Shown here piece by piece: positions 26,701 to 38,400 of a stretch of 64,000 bases of DNA (positions are counted from its first letter, which is position 1; each line of letters starts with the position of its first letter). The position numbers and the translations under genes were made by a program. The stretch is from positions 5,907,808 through 5,971,807 of the forward strand of contig CM034110.1 in NCBI GenBank assembly GCA_019914945.1. Reading direction: 5' to 3'. The notes below the pieces were generated by a model. It was not told the DNA's origin, made no database searches, and saw only the letters and a list, made by a program, of their open reading frames with translations. The DNA comes from Typha latifolia (taxonomy: Eukaryota > Streptophyta > Magnoliopsida > Poales > Typhaceae).

Positions 26701-29700
26701 TCCTTTCTGCTGTTTACATAAGTTCAACATATAAAATTCAGATCTAGAGTTTTTACTATATAGACTGAATAAGTGAATATGCTTTCTTTTATTTCTGTAT
26801 TAGAGGATTATCAAACTAAGTGTTTTCCATTGAACATTCTTCTCTTAAAAGTGGTTGGATTTCCTTCTCGAGTTGCTCTGGCGTAGGCGACTCCAAGGCG
26901 ATTTTTGTTTTTCTTGCTTCCTCTCTCCCTCATGTCGAACCCCCCTTGACCTCCTGATCGAATTGTGCTGATCTCCTCTCCTACGGATTTTGACTTGCGG
27001 CCAACGACGAGCAGCCCTTGAGAAGGCTGTTTATGTTCCTAGGACTTGGGCTCAAGTTGCTTGTGGCAATGATCCCTCTTATTTACACCACCAACCAAAG
27101 TAGTCTTGGACGATCCCAAAGCACATATATGAGATGATTAGTGAAGACTTTCCGAATTAGGTGGATATTGGCTTAGTAACCAGAGGAGGGTCTTGAGGAG
27201 GGTCTTGAGGAGGGTCTTGATGGGTAAAACATCTAGTTGTCCAATTAGGGTTGCCGAGTCGGTTGACCCAAGCACTTGTCTGAGTCGTGGCAAGTGCCTA
27301 ACCCAATGAGTTGAAGGGTCCCCACGCAAGGATGGCCGTGCCGGTCGGCACTTGCCGTGCTAGTAAAGGCACGACACTTGGCACCGGGTGTGCCAGTGGC
27401 AGACCCCCGTGCTGAGCCGTGCCGACCGACATGCGTGCCGTGCCGGTCTAGCACGGCCACGTGTCGTCCGGCACAGCCTTGTGCCGATTATGTGCCAATG
27501 TAGACTTTTTAAAAAAAAAGTCTATTTCCATCAATCTTTATCAAATCAACTTTACTTTCTTAACAAACATGATATGACATGTAGAACCCATTTTTTTTTT
27601 AAAAATTCTTATTTCCATCAATTAACTTTTGTCATTTGTCATTTTTGAAATGATAACTTATTTGTCATTTTTTTAAGATTGGAATGACAATTCATTTGCT
27701 AGAACTAGACAACCACAAAGCTGAATTTATCAGAGACAGAAGAAAGGAAATGGACTATCTCAAGCTCAATATGATTATAGTCAAATGAGGGAAGGATTTG
27801 AGTCTATAGATAGCAGGACATCAGGAGAGGTGCGCCCACATGATGATATGAGTTCATCATCATTACCATCATATTAATCACACCCACTAGAGCCACAACA
27901 CCCTTATTATACTCCATATCCATAATCTGCATATGCTTATAGTGTGTCTGTGCCTATACTAGTCATTCCTGTGTATATTCAATATCCATATCATATCATT
28001 GAAGAATTACAAAATTCTTATTTCTATGAAGACTATATGAGACGTTATAACGAGCAATATTATTAGTGGATAAGTTTTGAAGAATATCGACAGTATTTAA
28101 CGCAATATTCTCATGTTATTCGTGTGCTAGCAAATGAAGTCTTTGATCCTCCTTGTGTTTCTGTGTTCAACTAGATATTAGTTTTAATTATTGAACTATT
28201 ATCAATTATGTATTGAATGTTATTATGTGTTCAATTATATTATAGAGTATCCAATCATATTATGGAGTGTTTAATCATTAATATTAATTTAAATGAATGT
28301 ATTCAATTATATTATGTGTTGAATAATATTTATATTCAACTGTTGGTTTATCTTTAATAAAATAGGTTATTTACAAAAATAATTTAAAGATAAAATATTG
28401 TAATGTAGATTTTAAATTTTAATACATATATTTAGACAAAGAAAAAAATTAAAGAATGACATACCAAAGACCCAAAAACATCTCTAAATATCCTAAAAAA
28501 ATTATTAAAAATATTATAGGGGGCGTGCTAGTGGCACAGGGGGGCATGCCGAGGCGTGCTGCTCGGCACGCCCCGTGCTGATGGTGGCATGGCCATCACT
28601 GTCCCCACATGCCAAGCACGTGCAAGGGGTAGGTGAATAGACCCAGTCCTCGCATGCCAAGCACATGTAGGTTGTAGGTGAATATACCTCATCCTCTATT
28701 TTCTCGAATCTTGTTTTGACGCAAGTTGATAGGATGCCTCTGGATTTGTTTGGGAAACAATTGGCTATTAATGGTAGTGATGAGGTGGCCTTATCGTCTG
28801 ATATTGTTGATGCGATGGGCCTAGTTAGGGGTGGCATTCAGTTTGTGTTAAGCAGGTTCAACGCAGGTCAGATTTGGGTTGGCTCAACTTCACCTTAATA
28901 TGATTATGATCCCGACCTGATTATTAAACGGGTTGCATTTGGTAGATATAAACACTATCACGACTCGAAATCAAAATCATAATCGGCCATGTACCTCAAA
29001 CGCTTGAGATACACAAAATCTTAACTAATATTTTCTAAGTCTACAATGACAAGAATTAATGCAAAAATTTAACTTCGATAAATTTAATCAAAAAAATAAT
29101 GGAATAAACAATGCCACTACTAATGTGTCTTTAATCAAACTGAACTAACAAATAGTTTAAACATACAGATAAAAAGAATTAAAGGTAAAAAAAAGGTAGA
29201 TCCTAAATAGAGGTGGGGTCTCGGTGCATTTTGCTTAGTCGCCGCACTGACCAGTACCTGAAAGCCATAACAACCATATGTTTTAGAGATTGTCCTCAAC
29301 CACTAATTAAATGTTCTTCAAAACAATAGCTCTAGATCCTAGTTTCAGTTGATGCCTATCTTAACCCTAAATAGATCCAACCTAGGGAATATTAATAATT
29401 GATGTGCCCAACTAACTAAACTCTGTCGAAACTAGTTGAAATGGATTCTTTTCAAGTTTTTAATTTTTACTCTCTATTTCTCACATATATTCTCCTCCCA
29501 TCCTGACACTTCACACTGAAATCATCCAACAATCAATCTGATGAGCTCTTTTGGCTACTTCACGCTTGGGTGAACTTGGGCAAGTGTTTTTTTTTTCATT
29601 TCTCTTCTCTTTCTCCCCTCTTTAAGTCTTATTTGCTATAGAACAATAGTGAAAAATATTTCACTTCTACAATATTAATTTACAATCATAGAAATTTACT

Positions 29701-32424
29701 AGGCATTACAAGTTGCACAATCTTCATCATAGTTTTGAATGAGTACTTTTTTAAAATTTTTAGGCTTCATATGTGAGTAATTTTTATTTCTTATTTTTCA
29801 TCACTTTTTCTAAATATTTAGAATTTTTTCTATACTTTTAGATAATATTTAAAATTGTGTAATAAAAAAATGTCCAATATGATATGGACGGCCGATACGA
29901 TTGATACGACCAATACATATAATTTTTTCGGACGGTTAATTTCAATCCCGATTTTCGGAATCTTTGGCCCTTGCTATTGATACTCGCTTTGTCCACTTCA
30001 AGCCTCTGCGGTCCTCCCTCAGCCAAAAGGCTTGAACCTTGCAAACCATCGGCTATGGGCTTAACTAAATTAGCATTGATGGTGCTTTCTCTCCCAACTC
30101 GACTTGGGCAGAGGTCGGTTTCATTGCTTGCTCCGCGGATGGCAGTCCCCTCCTTGTCGGTGCAGCTGGTTGCAGTGCCATCGACCCCTTGCACACAGAG
30201 GTGGAAGCCCTGCATTTTGTTCGGCTTAAAGCTCAGGACTATAAGCTCACTAATCTTACTATTGAGATGGACTCCAAGTCTTTTGCTCAAATCATCAATT
30301 CTAGATCAGCTGCTCTCTAGAAATGGAAAGTGGAAACACATTTTTAATGATATGTTCTCTTTGTTTCAGGCTCTTGCCATTCGTTTTGTTACCTACTGTT
30401 ATAGGGAGGCTAACTAGTGTGCCAATTGGTTTGCTGACCTGGGTAAAGATCAATCTTATTCTTCTGTCTAGCACCATTCAGTTCCTTTTGCTTTTCTAGA
30501 TCTCTTGTATAGGGGCATGGCAGGAATCTGCTTGAAAAGTTGACATGCTTTTGCGCCCTTTTTTGTGGTAATACTATACTTTTCTTTCTTATTGAAAGAA
30601 AAAAAAAACATTCTTCTTTTACAAGGAGGTTATGACCTCTAATAATTTATCAGCACTTGATAGATACTTCTCTTTCTTTTAGCATGACTTTCTTGAATAA
30701 ATAATGGATTTCTATCCCATGTAGTGTTCATGGCTTATTCTTTCTTCGTGTCACCAACCCTAATGGAACCATGTCGCAGTAGTCATCACATAAAGAGAAA
30801 TATGATCTCATTTCTGATGACTTCTAATATAATTTCCTCATTTATTATGTGCAAACTTCTCATACTGTTCTGGTTTGATCTGAAAGTGCTATTTGAATCA
30901 TTTTATTAGAATATTAGATACTAAATATCATGGCTGTTAATTGATTATTAGTTTATCACGAGTTCTTTATTCTGTTTGCAAGCTTTTATTACCATTTATC
31001 TTATGAATCACTTAAGGTTGTCTCCTTGATTCCTCCAAAGTAAAAAAAAAGTAAAACTACTAGACTTCATATCTGTTGCAAATTAAGAACTGCTTTTTTT
31101 TTTTCCTAACTGTTTAGATGTTATTGTAGGATTCTTCAGTTGTGCCAATTGGTAGGAGTCCTCGGACCGATGTTCTTTTAAAAGCAGAAAATACAGTTTT
31201 GGAGGTTGGAGGCTGTGTTCTGAGGCTAGCAGGGCTTTATATATCCTTTTTGTGATTCTATTCTGCATGCTCCTTTTAAGACACATATTAAGAAACGAGA
31301 AAAAGTAGAACGGCTAGATTCTGTTTCCATATGGGACTACTTGTTGATTGCTTTCCCTTGTTTACACTTTGTCCTTCATTGTCTACACAAAGCAGATAGA
31401 GGTGCCCATGTCTACTGGTTGCGGAAAGGAACTGTGGATTCTCGTCCAGATCATATAGTTAATCTTATTCATTATGAGGTAAAGTAATTCTATCCGTAGT
31501 GCTGTAAATAAGATCCTTGTTCTTTTTAATCTACTTATTTCTTGGGATTTCTTGGTAATGTTTTCATTTGTCAAGCATTCACTGCCATATAGGTTAAAAT
31601 TGCAGCATCCTGGTAGAATTTCAGCAAAGCATCTAGCTTTCTGTTTTATGAGTTCTGTCTAGTTGCATTGCATTCAGATAGAACTCCAACAGGAAACTAT
31701 GCAGAAGGGGTTATTTTTATTTTTAATAAATGATCACTTTCTTTTAGAGGTGAAAGTGAAACATCTGACCAGCATGACCATTCTTGGTTAAATGTAGGAC
31801 AAGAGATTAGTGCACTACAGAGGGGCTCTATATAAACTAATGAGATCTGCTCTAGTTCTTTTGTATCAGTTTGTGGGATGAAATTGGTGTATTTTCAGTA
31901 TTCCATCTGTAGCTTTTGGATGTTTGTTGCTTTACAGGATGCTGCTTCACTTTTGACCGCAATCATGAAAAAGAAGGTTCATGGACGTATCTTCTTGGGT
32001 TGTGACAATCATCCTCTTTCCAGGTCTCCCCTAGTTCCCTTGCTCCTCCTGCCTATTTAACTCTTCCAATAAACAAATAAAGAATTATTCACAAAGTAAA
32101 GAATTATCACATTTCTTGTTGCTCTCATTTATGAAGTTCACATAGTGCATGATTTATTTTCTTGCAGGCAAGAAATGATGGATTGTGTAAATCAAAGTGG
32201 AAAATTCAGCACGAAATTTCAGGGTTTCACAGGCAACATTTCAAACTTTTTTTTTTCTCTGCCTTGTGAGAGATAGAACTCTCTTTGAGGTAACTCATAT
32301 GCTCTTAATTTCAGGCACTGATGGCCCTCTGGGCAAGAGGATGAATAACTCAAAAACTCGTGCAGAAATTGGATGGCAGCCCAAATATGCAAGCTTTCCT
32401 GAATTCCTTGGGCTAAGAAACTAA
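20716..32424 (+). CDS. Plastid-targeted atypical SDR/NAD(P)-binding Rossmann protein
   Basis: Nine exons join in frame to 339 aa: 20716-20890, 21554-21669, 23524-23696, 25270-25363, 31130-31240, 31389-31478, 31938-32023, 32168-32232, 32315-32424. The first about 60 residues are rich in Ser, Leu and Arg and poor in acidic residues, a likely chloroplast transit peptide. A dinucleotide-binding loop GPGVLG lies at 83-88, followed by FCAPPSRTEDYPGD, FTSSTAAY, GRSPRTDVLLK, RLAGLYKADRGAH, LIHYEDAA and FLGCDNHPLSR. These match the plant YeeZ-like NAD(P)-binding family. Substrate and function are unknown to me. The usual SDR YxxxK is DVLLK here. Intron 5 is AT-AC and intron 8 uses a GC donor; both are needed to keep the frame. 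Intron 4 (25364-31129) is swollen by transposons. Confidence 0.88.
21670..23523 (+). other. SDR intron 2, nothing recognised
   Basis: A 1.85-kb GT-AG intron with AT-rich sequence and no recognisable gene or repeat terminus. Confidence 0.6.
24532..24723 (+). repeat. 96-bp tandem duplication in SDR intron 3
   Basis: Two copies (24532-24627 and 24628-24723) differ at one base in the first 92. The unit is divisible by three but is not conserved coding sequence, and the second copy has an in-frame stop in the frame that is open in the first. Confidence 0.9.
27327..28601 (+). mobile_element. hAT transposon remnant, 1275 bp, with TIRs and target duplication
   Basis: The left end reads CAAGGATGGCCGTGCC. 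The right end, reverse-complemented, reads CAGTGATGGCCATGCC, a hAT-type terminal inverted repeat. Flanks carry an 8-bp duplication with one mismatch: TCCCCACG (27319-27326) and TCCCCACA (28602-28609). Both ends are GC-rich with many GCACGG/CCGTGC words. The plus-strand interior from about 27700 to 28170 is a decayed Tyr/Gln/Pro-rich reading frame with several stops, resembling the low-complexity tail of plant hAT transposases. The catalytic region is absent. It inserted into the LINE at 26833-30625 and is therefore younger than it. Confidence 0.75.
28826..28970. mobile_element. hAT-like terminal fragment
   Basis: The sequence starting TTAGGGGTGGCATTCAG, followed by GGGTT/GACC words (GCAGGTCAG, CGACCTGATTATTAAACGGG), is typical of hAT-related MITE ends in monocots. 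Only one end is recognisable. The region from here to about 29930 holds no other identifiable feature. Confidence 0.4.
31241..31388 (+). other. U12-type AT-AC intron (SDR intron 5)
   Basis: Begins ATATCCTTTT, matching the U12 AT-AC donor consensus RTATCCTTT exactly, and ends CTACAC. Splicing here joins CTT TAT to AAA GCA and restores the family sequence GLYKADRGAH. Without splicing the frame stops within a few codons, and no GT donor lies at this junction. A weak branch-site match (GTCCTTCAT, candidate A at 31378) lies 10 bases from the acceptor, the usual U12 spacing. Confidence 0.88.
32233..32314 (+). other. GC-AG intron (SDR intron 8)
   Basis: The donor is ACAG|GCAACA and the acceptor TTTCAG|GCACT. 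This choice keeps the family-like GFTGTDGPLGKR. A downstream GTGAGA (about 32269) would also keep frame but would insert about a dozen hydrophobic residues, so it is a possible alternative site. Confidence 0.7.
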
Positions 32425-33049
32425 GGTCCTCTATTGTACTTCTTTAACTAATTTTACTGGGTTTTAAGCTAGTTTATAACCTATGAGTGATTATTAAGAT
32501 TAGCATATGTACCACATCATGTTGACCTGTGAATTCTAATTGTAGATCTTATCAGCGGGAAGTGAACTAAGCTGTCTCTTATACGATGACTTCTCCTTTA
32601 CAGAATTGGGTGATCATCAAGAAAGTGCCTCTTGGTGGTTCAATTAATGGACCCTATGAGAAATATGAACTATTGCTATGGATCTCAGTTCTTTCTATTC
32701 CTTTCCAGAGGCAGCTTCCTTCGGACTACAGATTGGTCTTTGCATCTTCTGTACTTGTTTATAAAATAGTTGTTGTACATGTTAAAACTACTTCCCATCT
32801 GGAAGAACTAACTATTCAAATTTAAATTTCTTATTTATTCATCGACTTTGTCAACTATTTTCTCATTGTGACTTGCTTTTAAATTTTAGGATAAATTACA
32901 AATTGCCCTCTGTTGATATGCCTAAAATTAAACTACTCTCTGGAATTTTCATTTGTACTACTTTGCCCTATGTGGTTGAAACTAATGTGAAGTTAACTTT
33001 TCCATCCAAACTAATGGAGAAAGTGCAAATTATCATAATATGCTTATGG
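32425..33049. other. SDR 3' flank, nothing else recognised
   Basis: Should contain the SDR 3'-UTR and terminator. No further gene or repeat terminus is identified. Confidence 0.4.
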
Positions 33050-33232
33050 TCAATCCCATTGTTTGAGAAAATATGAGCTACACTGATTAAGCTCTTATCA
33101 AGCCGAGCTTGATCAAGCTAAGTTTGGCTCGGCTCAACTCGATTAACTCTTCAAGCTAACAAATCTAGCTCGGCTCGGCTCATTTACAGCTCGAGCCGAG
33201 CTCTATTTTGACAGCCCTAGTTCTGGTCTAGA
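33050..33232. mobile_element. Short transposon end rich in GCTCGGCTCG words
   Basis: About 180 bases of GCTCGGCTC/GAGCCGAGC repeats ending TTTGACAGCCCTAG; reverse-complemented this starts CTAGGGCTGTCAAA, a common hAT-like MITE end in plant genomes. The opposite end is not recognised. Confidence 0.45.
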
Positions 33233-33420
33233 AACATTTTATACTCATCCAAATGCACAACTACAACTTTGACTTAGATTCTTCTGTGAACAAAAACAAA
33301 GATTTTTTTTCTACAATATTTATGTCATGCAATTAGTACATAGAAAGGATTTAACAACGACATATGACAAAATGAAAAATGGAAAAAGGAGGGACATTGT
33401 AAAGATTAAGAGAAGCTTAC

Positions 33421-34372
33421 AAGGAATCCTCAATTACTAGGCAGAGAGATGGATCAACATTCATCCTTTTTGCAGCTTCCAGAAATCTACAAAATAAAAA
33501 ATTTAATACTGGATGTAACAAAAATCAGCTTGACTCGGGGAGTAATAAAATTAATTTCCTAAACTATAGAATGATAACGGGAGGACAATAAAAGATGTCT
33601 TAGTGTCTCACATTTTTGGAGATGGCTTCCCCATTTCTACTTCATCATCACCAACAATGGCAGAAAAGGATTCTTTTTCCAGCCTAAATATCAAAAAAAA
33701 AAGAAAAAGATAGAGACAATACAATTTTAAAAAAGGCACGATAACCACAATGCACTAGAAAATTTAACAATCAAATGATCAATATATGACTGCTTCTCTA
33801 GTATCTGAATAAGTATACCATGATGGCAAGAAAGCTTTGCTTCTATATTTCAACTTTGGAGAGTTCGAACTTCGAAGCTAAAGCCATCGCCATCTTGTTA
33901 CTCCTTAGATGTTCGCTTAGTTGATTAGTCCTGGGAGAGCTTAAATGTTACACCACCTGTAATAAGCCAACTACAATATCAACCTACAAAAGAAATTAAA
34001 TAGATATCCTAAAATAATAAAAAAATTGATGCCCAACTGCAGATAATGAGTTTATCTGGAGTTACACAATAACCAAATTGATTACAAAAGTTTAATAAGC
34101 TCCAAACTAGATCTAATAAATTAAGAAGCTGGAATACTATTAAATTCTAAAAGGCAGTAATATGCAGGTATTTGCGTCTGTTATTTTATTGTTTACAACT
34201 TTCAATTATCATTGATGAGAACTTCTACCTTACTTGCAGCCCATTTAGCTGCTGAAAACTTTTCCGATTTACTCTCAGTTCACACCTCAGGAGTATATTT
34301 TGGTTGGGCTGGATGATTAGCATGCAAAGCGGGGTATCTGCAAGATGGTAATGCGTATAAGCAGTGATTTTT
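33421..34372 (-). pseudogene. Rearranged riboflavin kinase/FMN hydrolase pseudogene
   Basis: Minus-strand exons resemble the HAD phosphatase half of the plant bifunctional riboflavin kinase/FMN hydrolase. They lie at 33819-33956 (WCNI, stop, ALPG, then MALAS), 33612-33683 (SFSAIVGDDEVEMGKPSPK) and 33421-33486 (FLEAAKRMNVDPS, CLVIEDS). Splice sites and phase between the last two are preserved. The first piece has an in-frame stop where the family has Lys, plus another stop, and the second begins with a frameshift of two extra A bases. The riboflavin kinase piece (about 34240-34372: AENFSDLLSV, HTSGVYFGWAG, then a stop and frameshift to MVMRI) is on the plus strand, behind its own AG acceptor. 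A colinear gene would have both on one strand, so an inversion separated them. The HAD nucleophile exon and the rest of the kinase are missing. Confidence 0.75.
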
Positions 34373-34473
34373 TTTTTTTTTTGTTATCATTTTGTCTATC
34401 AGCTAATTTGTTATTCAACCTTTTATTTTTTGTATTTTTCATATTATTTTCATATGATACTGTTACTATTTTG

Positions 34474-34525
<52 letters not shown>

Positions 34526-35415
34526 TGAAAAAATGTCTCTGAGACTAGTTACTAGTTATTTGATAAGCTCCTTGCAGCAAAGCAATTGTCAAGGCTAATC
34601 CTCAAATTTTATTCTAAATTATTCTTAGCCATGCCACGGGCCCAGGAAATAGGTATTTATTGCTTACTAGCAATATTTCTTCCTTGCGAGGAAGTAAAAT
34701 TCACTAATATTTCATAACAAGTTTGGATGAACTCTTCTGCATGTTGGAATTAGATCAAAGAAAACCTACCTTCCTAACGAGATCAAACAAGATTTAATTA
34801 AGTCTATGCTCGAAGAATCATTGATACATATCTCGTTTAACAGTCCATTCAAGATATAAATAGTACAAAACCAACAACATCACATTGCAGGTGATTGTTC
34901 TTACAATAGTCAGGGAATGTAACCATTTTGAATCTAAAATCAAGACATTAAGAAGACCAAACTAGTCATAGCTCAAATATGCCTTCCATCTCCAGGACTC
35001 CTGCAGCTGCCACCTCCTCACCAATGTAGTGGTATGCATTCTGATCTTCTCCACAGGTTGGAAGTTGTAAAAGACGAACACATAAAAGGCAAGGCTTGCA
35101 GGCATATAATAGGACAACATCAAGTAAAGGTGATCATTGGGCAAGCCAGGCTGGGTTCAAGTCGACCAGGCTTACATGTTTGTTTACGACCTGATCCACA
35201 AATCACTCGAACCGGGCCAAATTTGGGGCTAGAATACTATAGCCCGTTACCGCGCATTCTTTTCCTGAAATGTGGTTTTATAAATTCTGAACTACTCTTC
35301 ATATGAATATAAAATATCTCTCAGTTCTAACTGATGTATGCCTATAATTTACTCAAAGAACTTTATATATTATCTCTAAATACAAAGTTTTATTGAAACA
35401 ATCCATCAACTGGAC
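34373..35415. other. Intergenic stretch with a (TA)n tract and a transposon end
   Basis: Contains a (TA)n microsatellite at about 34482-34520. A GGGC/CCGG-rich fragment at about 35130-35260 resembles a hAT-like MITE end. An open minus-strand stretch at about 34975-35110 matches nothing I know. The end near 35.3-35.4 kb is probably the 3'-UTR of PES-1. Confidence 0.45.
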
Positions 35416-38400
35416 TCAAGGTTCAAATGTCGGGACTTCATGATCAGATCCCCAAGCAGCTTTGTATAAAGATCTTGTGAAGATACTTCTATAATAGTCC
35501 TCCTTCCTTTTCTTTAGTAAATAACAAATCATTCGCTCAACCTCGGATTTAACATGCCAATACAGGTCGTTCACTTTATTCCTATCTTGCAATATCCCAT
35601 CATTTCCACTTGTAACAATTGGTTTACCAAATAGATAGTAGAACCTGCCAGGTATCTTAGGAAGAACTCCTGGGAAGCACACACTAGGATAATCATCCCT
35701 ATAATAAGAACATTACTATGTTAACACCAAGAAGTGACAATCAAGACCATAAGAATGACGAATATCAAAAATATATTAACAGAAAATTTATAGGATGATT
35801 ACCTTATTTTTAAATTCTCACTATAGAATCTTGTCATATCTTTCCCAAAAGGAAGGGTCAATACATCATCAAAGGATAAAAGCAACTGTATTCATTTTGT
35901 AGAAGAAAAATAAAGCATGAGTCAGGCAACTTCATATAAGTCTTTAAGGAGAGCAGGACGATAAATACGGTAGATATATATACATAACTAATGGACAATG
36001 TATAATTAAAAAATGAAAATAATAGTTGTTGACTTAATTATTACATATTAATATACATACATCCAAGCAAAGTGCCTTATAATGGATGATGATAAACTTT
36101 TCTTTTTGTAAAATAAATCTGTTTTCAAAAATAAATAGAGGTACAAGTTAGAATCACTCTCAGCATGAGCAAATCACTGTCATTGAAAGTGTTCTGTTTT
36201 CAGAAACAAAGGTTTATTTATAACTACAAATTCTAGTACATTTCTCAGAGTAAGGACCAGAGGATTAAACATAAATTGCAACTAAAAGTAAGTGCGTGCT
36301 GACCCTAATACTTGAACAGTTGAACCTATAATGGAGGAAAACATTAGCTCTGTGACTGGGTTTAGGAGAGTCCGATGTATTTCCCACAACTTCATCTCAA
36401 GAGACTCTAATTTTGTATCTCTTGAAAGTTGAAACATCAAATTCAAAATTTTCCTAAGATTTACAGAAAGTAAAGTAGTATACCAATTGTTGTACTTTAC
36501 TGTACCATTAATCCACAAGTCTTGCTAATCATTTAGTAACTTAGGTTCTTGGTTTCTAAGAATTTGCACGTCAATATTGCCGGTGACAATAATTTCATCA
36601 TCAAAATACACAATAATGATCTATTCTAAAATCTGAAATACCTGAAGTTTTTTTAGCTGTTTCTCTTTGTAACACCCAGATTTAAATTAAAAAATATCTA
36701 TAATTATAAAAAAAAAATGCACGAGCCAAGCACGTGCATCTTGCGTCCCAGCTTGCCCCCCCCCCCCCCCTCCGTCCTCTCCTTCTTTTCCTTCTTCTCC
36801 GTGCACATGGCGCTGCCCCCCTATTTCCTCCTCCACCCTACCATCTCTCTCTCCATCTCCTTCTCTCGAGCTACCGACACCGGAGTCAACGAAGCCCCGA
36901 ACCTGGAGCCGACCCGTGCGTACCCAAGTCCTAAAACCCTCTTGATAAGCCCTTAAACCCCCTTGATTAATTTCAGTAATCAACTTCCCTCATCTCGCCT
37001 TCATCGGAGTCCCGGCGCCGACGACTTCACGTCTAACCATCTGGTCCGAGAGCTCTGGTGGGGGGGAGGGGGGGAGAAGTACCTTAGGTGGTGGGGGGGA
37101 CCTCCATGGCCGCCGGCCATGTTGTACACCTCGGCACCCTGTCGGCCACCTCGGCTCCTGCTCCCTCGGTGGTGGCCGCACCTCCCTCCTCTGTCTCCTT
37201 CCCTTGGAAGGAGATGGGGGGGGGTTAAGTAAAACCCCCACTTGCTCTCTAGTGGGCTGCGGTCAGACCGCAACCCACAAACTCATCTTTGGTGGGCTGA
37301 GGTTGGACTGCAACCCACCAAAGCCATTTGGTGTCGGCTACGAGTTGGACCGCAGCCCACAAAACCTTTGTACTGCTGATTTGAGGCCCGAGCCCAATCT
37401 AGCACATCTCTTGGGCACCTGCGGTAAGCTGGGCTAGGCTCAAAGCCCAGCCTAGGCCCATGGAGTTTATTGACCCTATAAGCCCCATTTCCCTATCCTC
37501 ACCTTATTAATTAATTAGCCTAACTACTCTCCTAAAGATAAATTTTTATTACCTAAATAGTGTAAATATTAGGATGATATGGAACTCAACCCTAGGAAAC
37601 TCTTGACTCATGTGATATGCCTAAACCTAAATTCTCTAATAAGATAATTAATTCTATTAATTCACTAACTTTACGGATGACTTTACTTGCGTGAAATGTT
37701 AGTCTCGACACAGCGCGAGGAGGATTTTAAGATCCCGGAGGAACCGACTAGTTGAGGAGAGTTAGAGTACTATGAAGATCCCCAAGCGAGTAGAATTTAT
37801 ATGAGTATAGAACAATGTAGTTTTTGATAGTATACTCTTCATGATGTTATAAGAATGATAATATTAGCGCATGCATTTAGTGTAACTATTATGTATCTTG
37901 GTATGTGCAGTTGTTGATAGTATACTCTTTATGATGTTATAAGAATAATAATGTTAATACATGCATTTAGTGTAACTATTATGTATCTTAATATGTGCAG
38001 TTGTTAATAGTATACTCTTCCTGATGTTATAATATGATAATGTTCGCACAGGCATTAATGTAATTATTATATACATCCTAGTATGAGACACTCTTGCATA
38101 AACATCTGTAATGAAATGAATGTAGAATATAATGACCATGATGACTATGACATGACTTACACATTAATAGATACCGCACCACTTGTTCTGACTAGACAAT
38201 GCCCTCTACTCGCTCAGTCTAGGGTTAAAGATAGAGTGTATCGTATATAACTTATACTATTAGCGGTCTACACCTGAGGTCGTTAGCCTGAGTGGCATTC
38301 AAGTAATTACACTACATGATTAAAACTAGATTGTGATGATAGTAAAAACATGATTGTGAGGTGAGGATATATCCCTAGCGGTACTCGACGATGTAGGGTC

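Larger units (their letters stand above)
26833..30625 (+). mobile_element. LINE insertion in SDR intron 4, internally rebuilt
   Basis: Flanked by an imperfect 19-bp target duplication (26833-26851 and 30607-30625, two mismatches) and ending in an A-rich tail at about 30596-30608, as expected for a non-LTR retrotransposon on the plus strand. The 5' part (about 26990-27130) encodes a short ORF1-like piece with RTWAQVA. The 3' part (about 30066-30320) encodes an RNase H-like stretch with DGAF, EVEALHF and EMDSKSF. Endonuclease and reverse transcriptase are not recognised. The middle is occupied by a hAT element (27327-28601) and another hAT-like fragment, so the LINE is truncated and dead. Confidence 0.75.

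Noticed and set aside
34975..35110. Minus-strand open stretch with CGEDQNAYHYIGEEV
   Set aside because: I could not place it in any family. It is too short and lacks neighbouring exons to call a gene or pseudogene.
36687..37437. Cluster of open frames on both strands near 37 kb
   Set aside because: Low-complexity GC-rich part of the solo LTR (poly-C and GGGGGG runs), with no protein similarity.
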